Assembly: GCA_964035545.1 (NCBI GenBank)
Contig: OZ037767.1
Span: forward strand, 23,541,128 to 23,605,127
Source: Bugula neritina
Taxonomy: Eukaryota; Bryozoa; Gymnolaemata; Cheilostomatida; Bugulidae
Reading direction: 5' to 3'
DNA length: 64,000 nt
Shown here: positions 34,057-64,000 of the stretch, one piece after another
Position numbering within the stretch: the first letter of the stretch is position 1
How the letters are laid out: each line of letters starts with the position of its first letter
Made by a program: the position numbers and the translations under genes
Notes under the pieces: generated by a model
What the model saw: only the letters and a program-made list of their open reading frames with translations
The model's database searches: none
What the model was told of the DNA's origin: nothing

Positions 34057-34270
34057 TTTGAACAGTGAAAGCCTTTGTGAAAATATATTCCATCCATTTC
34101 AAATGTGCAAGAAAATCATTGTAATTAACTTTGCTATTTTAAAATGAAACATTGAATCTTGTGAAAGAATAATTGAATGGGGGAGGGGCTTATAGCACAC
34201 ATGGATGATCTTCTTACACATTTGAAATGGATGGAATAATATATCTTCACAAAGGCTTTCACTGTTCAAA
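34057..34270. mobile_element. Foldback / MITE-like element with arms of about 55-60 bp
   Basis: The left arm at 34057-34112 (TTTGAACAGTGAAAGCCTTT ...) is closely matched by the reverse complement of the right arm at 34211-34270. The right arm differs by a few bases and a 3-bp length change. A 98-bp spacer separates them. No coding capacity is present. A long hairpin transcript would be possible. Confidence 0.75.
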
Positions 34271-34880
34271 TAACTAAACTTCCTTAATCATTATGATACT
34301 AACAATAGCAGAACAAATATTTGAACCAAAGTTTTCAATTTACCAAGATAGATAGATGTTAGCTGTGATAGTTTATAGGCACTATCCCTGTTAGAACCCC
34401 TGATGGAGAGGTTTTTTTAAAAATTGGACTAAAGACCTATTCCAAACACTAAGTTTCCATTATCGCATTATGCGAATGGATTTTTTCATTGGGGGGGGGG
34501 GGGGGAAGCCATAGAACTAGTTGCATCGAAGTAAAACAGCATGCGAAAATATTCAATCTAACGGCTCCTCCTTCGGATAAATCTAATGAAACCTTTTGTG
34601 ATGGAGGCAGAGATCGGCGATTGTAGCGACTAGTTACATAGTTAAGCAATGTAAACAATAATTATAAGTACAACCTACGCCAAAGTGCTCTTCGGCTCAT
34701 AATTTAAATTATTTTATTTATCTTAGCTGCTATTATTTATAATAATTACCAAGCATCTTAAATTTATATAACATTTCAGTAAGCCAAAGCATTCCCAAGC
34801 TAAAAATAAGTTGACAGCTATTTTCATTTTGAAAATTTAAATTACTCTTGAGATTCATTGCTCACATGGAAATGCAGTGC

Positions 34881-35006
34881 ACGTGGCACAGGAGCAATTA
34901 TAACTGGCTGCTTTTCCTACTATCACCAATGACCTTTGCTGGGAACCTAACCTCTGAGTCCCTGATTACTAAGCCAGTTCTCTAACCCCTAGACCACAGT
35001 TGCTAC
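34881..35006 (-). mobile_element. tRNA-derived SINE, copy C (reverse orientation, truncated tail)
   Basis: The reverse complement reads CTGTGGTCTAGGGGTTAGAG, CAAAGGTCATTGGTGATAG and TAATTGCTCCTGTGCC. The tail block with CTCACAGGGATGGT is missing. It is intergenic. Confidence 0.82.
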
Positions 35007-38000
35007 CTTAGGCGCATGTATAAGTACATACATACTTGTTACCTTACACGGAGCCTGAGACTTGGCTATTCATGAAATACTATTAGGGCTAAATATATAC
35101 ATGTTTTGTAGATACCAGCATGCTAAATCAAATGCTTTTATCTGCTAAAATATTACCAAGTATGTTATTGCCATTACTGTGCTAATGATAAAAACATACT
35201 ATACATGGGATGTGAAATGAGACCATCTAAACAAGAGGAAAAAACAAGATTTCCTTTATCTTTCAAAACTGCTGTTTAATTTAGTACTTAATTGTAGTAC
35301 CTCGTGGTTGTCAGCTCTTGGATAAAATAGTGACTGAAATGTGCTGCAAGTGGAGTCATGCTTGTACTATGTTTGTGCAGTTAAAGTCCTAATACATCCC
35401 TTTAAATGCCTCACCTTCTTAATTTGGAGTTGTCTTGTAATGAGGGGGTCATATTTCTGCACCAGTTGTTACAAAATTTGTAGCGTCTGGAAATTCATGT
35501 AGAATAAAAACAGTCAGGTGTTTTAGTAAGTCTTGTCAGCTATAATCGCATATATTGTTGTGTAACATTAGGCTGTAAATACATTGTATAAGGATATTTG
35601 TGACTGCTGGCATTAGTATCAAAAAGGTGGAGAGGTCAGGCTTACACACAAATTTGTTGTAACGATCTATAAAGTTGTGTGATGTAGTAGAACATAATAC
35701 TATATAGTGTAATAAGATGTGATATAACATGATGTAATAACATATATTATAATATGATGCAGTATAATGTAAGAAGATATATTATAATATAGTAAGATAT
35801 AGTATTATGTAATAATAGATATAGTATTACATAATAAATTTGGTATAATATAGTATGGCCTTGCATGTTTAATTTTAAAGCAGCATGATACAATGTAATA
35901 TATATGTTATGACCTTGACATAATTTACTAATATAAAAACATCCCATCTAGTCCTGGAAAGTATAGATGCATACAAGATGTTAATATCAACCTTGCATGT
36001 AAAAAAGTGATATTTGTCATCAACACAGCTTAGCGTTACCTGTAGGTATGCTTTAAATATTATACTGGATTTCTACTGGTGTTGGCAATCATTCTATTAG
36101 CCAATTAGCTGATCTTTGTGTAATATCTTTATAAGATTGAGAAGGCAAAAAACTCAGTATTGATCTTTCAGTGATTTGCTGTTATTGAAAATATGAAATT
36201 GGTATAATTTGTTTAAAACTAGTATCAAATGGGGTATCTTTAGTGCTCTAAATGAAAAATATATATTTATATATACACACAATATTAAGTTTGTAGTATT
36301 TTATTCAGACTTTTTCTATTAGAATAATATTTTGACAAAATAAGTTAGTTTGAAGTTCTGCTTATTCTGCATGATTTACCTTCTTTCTAGTAAATCTGCT
36401 GCAACAAATGAAATCACTGGGGCAATAAGTTTTTCCTTCCTTGTTACTTGTTTGATTAACAAATCATTTAATCTCTCCTAATACTATTCAATGCAAGCAT
36501 TGTTATTTAGCTACTAACTATAGGCCCCTATTATTCATCTTCGTTTCACAAATATTACAAGTGCAAAAATGTGAAAATTCAACTTGCTGCTTTGAGCACA
36601 CGTGTACTGTATTTCATTTCATCTGTAGTAACAAACAGAAACATGATTGGGGGTTAAAGGTTACACCAATTCACTAACAATAGCATCAATAATTATGTTG
36701 AACGCTGCAATATGACAGTAATCAACTGTGTACAAGTGATATTGAAGCCTTAAGTAGGGCAGTGGCAATCAACCTCATTCAACCAGTGAATCTAACACAT
36801 GCAGAAAGAGACAGTGGCAATGATGCTGAACCTTCCTGAAACATTGCAACTGTATGCATCAGCCATATATTGCTTCCACTTAGCTGCTGGTTTCACTGGT
36901 CCCACAGTTGAACATCTTTAGATACTCCCCCCCCTCTCCTTAGCCACAGTGTATTAGAAAGTCTCATCACCAACGACATGAGTACTAAACTTAATAACTT
37001 ATTGGTACGTATCTTCATATAATGGTAAAGATATCAAGAGTGATGAAATACTAGATATTGGCTAAGGGATGAGTAAAAGTAGATTTCCACACATGCATTT
37101 GGACAAGTCTGCATGTACTTGTAGTGGACAACCTGAATGCCAGTGACAAAACCAGGCAAGTTGATGACTTTCAGCAGAAAAGTGAATTAGTCAATACTGA
37201 TGAGATTTTCGCCTGATTTGAGAGGGAGAGGAGAGAAATAAATTTAGTATAACTGTTTGTAAATAAATATACTCCAGAAACTCTATTTGTTAGACTCCGA
37301 AATTGGTCCTATTTAAAATCTAAATTCGTTTTAGAGTTGTAGCCCAAAATACACCATATTTTATGTAGCCTGCATTCCACTATGTTTTTATGACATGACA
37401 ATTTACCTGTTGCATTGCAATATCTACATCTTAAATTTGATCTCTGATTACAATAAGAAAGTTAAGAAAGCATATCTAACACAGATCAGTGGTTGTTTCC
37501 GCTAACCTAATCTTTGATTACTGACTACTTTATAATTGTTTATCAACATAATGCAACCATAGACAACTGCAGTGATATCCAGCTTCAATATTTTTTTTCA
37601 TAATAAGGCAAGTGAAGGTTGTAAACACATGACATTTCCAACAAAAACTAACTATGCCAATCATAATGTTGAGCAACAGATTGCTATTGTGACATGATGA
37701 GATGCAATGTGTCAAGTAAATAAAAGTTGTATAATCATTATTTATCAAAATGGTTGCTGCATTTTTTTATAATCATGAACATTACTATTGACATTTTTTA
37801 CATTTATCATATAATTTAATATAATAATTCAGTTTAATATATTGAATAATAATCCTGTACTAATTATTGGCTATATTGGTGATAAGATGGCATAATAATA
37901 TGATAATAATAATTATGATGATTAAGTCTATAATCCTTGAAGCGCTGCAAAGGCAGTGAAAGTTTGTGCAGCAGTTCAAATGTTTTAATGCATGGAAAAC

Positions 38001-38160
38001 TTGGGTAGCTTTCAAATTTTAGATTGCTCATAATTGTATATATCAATTTGATTTACTTCAAAACAGAAAAAAATATGTTTTTGTGTGGGTGTGATACCAG
38101 ATCAGTTTTCATTGTTCTTGGTGTTTTGTAGTTGCTGTGTATCTACATTCTATCTGGACA

Positions 38161-50001
<11,841 letters not shown>

Positions 50002-50760
50002 TGAAAGTTTGTTTATTACCAGCAATATAGTTTTTTGTGCAACCAACAATCACAATCTTACTAATTATTGCGTTTTTAATTTTTTTTGTTTATAGTATCT
50101 TTGAAAAGTTATAGATAATTATCATTTTACTTGTTTACAATCTTTGTTCATAGTTGCACTTGTACATACATTTGTTTCAATTATGGTGTATTTTTCATAG
50201 CAGCTTTATTATATGACTTATTTTATTACTTTTTTTATTTAGATAATATGTATTTCATTTACTGAATAGTGATCAAAATTGCAAAAAATATAAAAGTGAG
50301 AGTTTTTCAAATTTCTTAACTGGTAGAGCATAAAATAAAAGAACAGCTGAGAATCAATGAGCAACAGGTGCAAAAACGCAAATATGAAAGTTATGTAATA
50401 GAATAATATATGCTTACATATAATTGCAAATGGGACTGTCAAAATATAGTATTATAATTGCACATATGGCTGCCACATGATATAATAGTATAATTGCAAA
50501 CATGACTGCCCTCACTATATAGTAATATAATTGCAAATTATGTGACTGTCATAACCATATAGTAATATAATTGTAAATATTCTTGACATGTAAAGTAGTG
50601 AGCTGCCACTTATTGCTCACTTACCCTTGCATATAAAATAAGTAATTAATGAGGTATTTATATTGGTTTTAAAAATTGTAAGAATAATAGCACTTATTAC
50701 ATAATAATAGCACATATTATACTCGAGAGTTAATTTGTTGGAGGCAGCAAAGTGTATCTT
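50002..50760. other. Gap between the stop codons of RTK-1 and RTK-2
   Basis: AT-rich 759 bp between convergent genes. It has a plus-strand AATAAA at 50334-50339 and minus-strand AATAAA at 50205-50210 and 50222-50227, so the two 3' untranslated regions may overlap. It also contains the degenerate repeat at 50440-50580. Confidence 0.55.
50440..50580. repeat. Degenerate repeat of about 40-50 bp between convergent RTK genes
   Basis: Three to four units with ATAGTAATATAATTGCAAAT and a nearby GACTGTCA or GACTGCC lie between the two stop codons. Confidence 0.65.
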
Positions 50761-60202
<9,442 letters not shown>

Positions 60203-60384
60203 CTGTCAAATAAACAATACCGTTTTTATAATTTATATTACAGCTTAAAGGCGGTAAGCTTCCAGGTTATTTATTACATTTGAGCAAAAGTTTGCATGCT
60301 TTTCAACTGTTTTATCAGCATTTTATCCAATTTCTTATACGAAAACACTACAAAAATGTAAGTAAAAGTGGTCATATTAGGTGT

Positions 60385-60600
60385 CTTGGACTTGCCCAGA
60401 CTTGCCCGCGAGCGTGCCCTCCGTGTCCTATTCTGACGTGGGGATGGCAAAATAGCCCTATTGTAGCGTGAGTTTATATCGCGTAAAGTTATTAAGAAGC
60501 GGGTTTGTCACAGATTCTCGTTATTCGTAGTTCAAATCACATGAATGTTACTCTTCGGGCGGCTACTAATAACTAACGTTAGCTACGCAACATCAAGAAA
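60385..60600. other. CpG-rich, GC-rich patch upstream of the RTK-2 exons
   Basis: In otherwise AT-rich DNA this patch holds many CpG sites (for example TTGCCCGCGAGCGTGCCCTC, TATCGCGTAAAG, TTCGGGCGGCTAC). No exon joins convincingly to the RTK-2 exon at 60202. It could be a promoter of a shortened RTK-2 transcript, or a mobile element. Confidence 0.4.
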
Positions 60601-60844
60601 GGTAACTAATTTGACTGTTTTCAAATGGACTATTCCATTTCGCTAGTTTGTAACTTGCTGTAAATCACAAAATAATTATTTTCCTTATTTTAATGTCAAT
60701 TATCATGTCGACCACACTACCAGAAAATTACTCTTAAATATGCAGTAAATGATGATTTTCAACCGTTTTGTGATGAATTATAGGTTAGTAGTTGTCTACG
60801 TAAAACCAAGTTTTAAAATTTGTAACTGAATCAGTGAAACTGAA

Positions 60845-61560
60845 TCGCAGTATGACTATGAGTATCACTAGTCTATCAGTATCACTATGTCTATGACTCT
60901 CACTCTAACTCTAAGTCTATGACTGTCGCCTATTGGTGAACTATTATTAATAATATTCAATGGTTATATTTATTAATACTATTATCAGTCATAATGATAA
61001 TCATATGACAGTATCAGTTACGGAGCAGAATCAGTTTCGAAACTAATACTTATAATATTAGTTATAACTATAACTACTATAAGTATAAGTTATACCAATA
61101 GCTATATTTATATTAATATAAATATTTATATTCATAGTAATACTAATAACAAATGTAAAATTATTATGTTAATAGTTATACTTGTAAGTTATAATATAAA
61201 ACAAACGACACAAGTATTAATTTGAACTGCTGGTCTTAAAATAAAAAGTAAAATAAATAATAATATAAATAATAAAATATAAATTATAATAATTTAATTA
61301 TACTAATACTAATAGCAATACTTATACAGTAATATAATTATAATAAATTTATAAAACTCAAACAACTTTAAATTTAAAGAACAACTTTAAATACAAACAA
61401 AGATAATATTAAATAATTATAATCATAATGATCATAACAATAAATATAATTATGATTCCAATAATTATCAATATATTATATAATATTTAAATTATTTTAA
61501 TTTATAATTATAATCATAAATTTTATAGTTATAGTGAATAAATTCAATTTGACATAACTA
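60845..61560. repeat. Degenerate ACTATGAC / TTATAA low-complexity tract
   Basis: A run of short variable units (ACTATGAGTATCAC, CTAACTCTAAGTCTATGAC) grades into nearly pure A/T sequence. Similar units occur at 32036-32165. No coding signal is present. Confidence 0.6.
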
Positions 61561-63420
61561 TAATATTATAAAGCAGTCAGCCTATCTCTAATGCTGATTG
61601 AAATTCAGATTGTTATGACTGTATCATTATTCACTAACTCTAAGAGTAAGTGGCTACAATTATTAGTATCAATGTTGTGTTAGAGTACTATACCCATTGG
61701 AATTTTGATATATCCATTATATTTACAACTCTGCCTGTTACAGCTATTAATAAATTGAACCAAAATACCAACAGTGCCTAATCATCGCCTTATTTATAAA
61801 ATAATCACAATCATAATGCTTAAGTTAATAGATTGGAAATTATTGAAAATTATGTTGATGCCAATATAAATATGACATTGTATGCATCCAAGTAGTGATG
61901 TTGTAATATATCTTGGAAGATAATTACATTATAATAAGAGTTAAATTCCTCTAAGTAACTTTTTTGCAATTATTCCTTAGAATAACTATAACTTATACTC
62001 CCAACATTTAATAGCGCATTAGTTTTAGATTGAGCTACTAATTGTATTTATTGCATGTGAAAGTTAGTTATTCTCCGCCAGCTGCATGAATGTGACTGGT
62101 AAATTTTGTAACCTTTGGCAGTAATAACTTTGTAGCATAAATTAGACACATTTTTATGAAAATACATAATTTTAATGCTATAGCTGCTAGTAATTCTAAT
62201 GGGTGTAATAATATTACTTTCACCAGCATTAATTTTTACTTTGTTCATGCTTCATAAAGCATTTTCTAAATTCTTTTTTGAATAAATATACATATAATGT
62301 GCTGAATAGATTACATATGTTGGGGTTCTTCCTATACTGCAGCTCAGCCTACACTCCCCACCACAAATGTTCCTAAACTACTAGCTTCATCAGGATACAG
62401 ATTGATGGAGCTGTATTGATAAAAACTTCTCTTTTTAGCAGTAGAGGCATCATGAAAAAAAAGGCAAGTATTTTACTCAATAAGAATTCGGTTTTTTACT
62501 TCTACAAATTTGATAGCCTACACGATTCTATTTAAATGGAAACTGGTCTGACATAATGTGTCTGCAATTTATTAGTTATAATATAGTAAATACTATGCAG
62601 GCCTATAGATCAAATGGCCCAAAAAAAATTAAATAAAACATTACACAATGCTGTATTTATTAGCAATGTAATACTTAGCAACTAATTTCACATTATTATT
62701 GTTTGCAAAGTTTCATACATCTACATATGTTTGTTCAATTCAGTGTTCTGAAGTAGAAGGTTCCAACAGCAGGGAAAAGCCTTGAACAAGATATTATGTT
62801 CTACATCTCCAACTCATTTTAACTTTGCTGGTCAGTTCATTGTGTATCTGGAGCATAGTTTTGTATTTTCAAGTAGTCCATCAGATACCTTTGTAGATAG
62901 TAAAGATTAAAATGCTTGTGCAATGATGTCCATAATGTTGAACCGATTTATTAAAACTAAAACTGTTCTTAATTATAACAAAACTTGACAATCTTTACAT
63001 AAAGAATAATGTCCTATAATCTATCTTCATTGTAAACAAAATTAGAAAGTTCCACACCAGCAAATTGTTTATCATCATCTGTAGGTGGAAGACGCGTGCA
63101 CTCAGTTATAAAGGCAAGCTGACAGTGGTTTTCTTTGCCTTCTATGAAGATTTGGAAAGAGCCAGAAAATTAATACTCTATAACTGCAAAACCATGTTGT
63201 AGTGTCTTGTGTTATTGATTGAATCATCTAAAAGAAAAATTGTTGTATCATTATAATTTTACTGTTAATGAATTAGCAAATCTACTTATCTTGGTAAATA
63301 TATTCAAGAACAAATACTATAGTGTAACTCAGTTTTGGTTGTGTATGCTCCTTAAGCAAATTTACAGCAGATATCAAACTATATATTAGAGACTGATATA
63401 GGAATTAAATTTAAGCTAAC

Positions 63421-63621
63421 CATGATGATGTAAATAGCTGTTGTATGTGACTTCGAGAACTCTGCTGGCCATGTCAGTTCAAATACACCAGGGTGATCTG
63501 TTACGAATTTCATGTCATTATTGAAATTCAGCTTTTTCAAGTGCCTCTTCACAACTCTGGCAGCATTCTGACTGCTCCTTAGCTTTCTGTGCCTGAAATT
63601 TCTTCTACTTGCACCATTCTT
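63421..63621 (-). other. Possible exon, perhaps the RTK-2 counterpart of RTK-1 exon 8
   Basis: An open stretch of 67 codons on the minus strand begins just after a CAATAG that could be an acceptor and can end at ATG before GTTAGC, a weak donor in phase 0. It encodes a basic start (RRNFRHRKLR, VVKRHLKKLNF) and then HPGVFELTWPAEFSKSHTT. The last part weakly resembles GGFDMMFYISNINSSRNYAL of RTK-1 exon 8, and phase 0 would join to the exon at 60202. Another acceptor, CTGCCAG, lies within it. It may equally be a chance frame. Confidence 0.25.
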
Positions 63622-64000
63622 CTATTGGTGGAATGTTAGCCTATAACAAACAGGTGTACCAAAGCTAAAAAAATATCTAATTCACTGCACTAGGATATTA
63701 TTCAACTCATTTAAATTTAATATATAGCAGTAAAACAATCACATAATTGTTTTTATTTTATCAGCTTTACTTTACAAAGCTGAACCATATAATTTAGTAA
63801 CTTGTCACCATAATAAACTTTGTACAACATACAAATTGAAAACCTGATGTGATTGCTTTTTTAATAGAATATACATCAAAAACATGTTACTTTGATAAGC
63901 GTGTTTATAATAAAAGTATTAAACCAGTTTGAAAAAATTATTTTGTTATATAAGGGATCACAAAACTACATCATTTTAGACCTGTAGCTCAATGTTCCTC

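Larger units (their letters stand above)
30018..38160. other. Intergenic region without supportable genes
   Basis: About 8.1 kb of AT-rich DNA between two divergently transcribed start codons. Apart from the foldback element (34057-34270), SINE copy C and low-complexity tracts, I see no coding exon on either strand. A G-run of about 15 sits at 34491-34505. Promoters of the membrane-protein gene and of RTK-1 must lie within it but show no motif I can name. Confidence 0.6.

Noticed and set aside
34488-34506. G-run of about 15 as a G-quadruplex regulatory element
   Set aside because: Single homopolymer G-runs recur at 9559, 33581 and 45901 in unrelated contexts and have no linked gene feature.

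Overview
The window is AT-rich, intron-dense nuclear DNA of an invertebrate animal. Nearly all introns are GT-AG with conserved phases, and the proteins are animal-specific: a VPS13D orthologue and two Met-like receptor tyrosine kinases. I cannot name the species from sequence alone. Most long open frames lie in tandem repeats and are not genes. The exon models were built by hand from reading-frame continuity, splice-site dinucleotides, phase matching and remembered family sequences.

Layout. (1) 261-21270, + strand: the C-terminal half of a VPS13D-type bridge-like lipid-transfer protein, 32 exons and about 2,230 residues, with its 5' part off the left edge. Its introns are packed with minisatellites, several touching splice sites. 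The ubiquitin-binding UBA domain of VPS13D is absent where it should be. (2) 30017 down to 22433, - strand: a gene for a 291-residue single-pass membrane protein of unknown family, with a signal peptide, a Ser/Thr/Glu-rich ectodomain, one membrane segment and a short tail. Three of its exons are 51-54 bp long, in phase 0, and one begins a GC-AG intron. (3) 30018-38160: about 8 kb with no gene I can support, holding a foldback (MITE-like) element, a SINE copy and low-complexity DNA. (4) 38161-50001, + strand: a complete 19-exon, 1,478-residue receptor tyrosine kinase. It has a signal peptide, two tandem NHL-like beta-propeller modules plus a third truncated one, a sushi domain, an IPT-like region, a membrane segment and a Met/Ron-like kinase. 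(5) 60202 down to 50761, - strand: a convergent paralogue of (4), in which only the last IPT-like exons, membrane segment, kinase and tail are recognised. Its 5' end is missing or lies beyond the right edge. (6) 60203-64000: AT-rich DNA with one CpG-rich patch and one possible further exon.

How the genes relate. The two receptors arose by duplication: exon lengths and phases across most of the kinase domain are the same, and they lie tail to tail about 760 bp apart. One kinase exon (46781-46965 and 55059-55243) is far more similar between them than the next exon, which looks like recent gene conversion. VPS13D and the small membrane protein have no evident functional link to the receptors. 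A tRNA-derived SINE family occurs at least four times, mostly inside introns.
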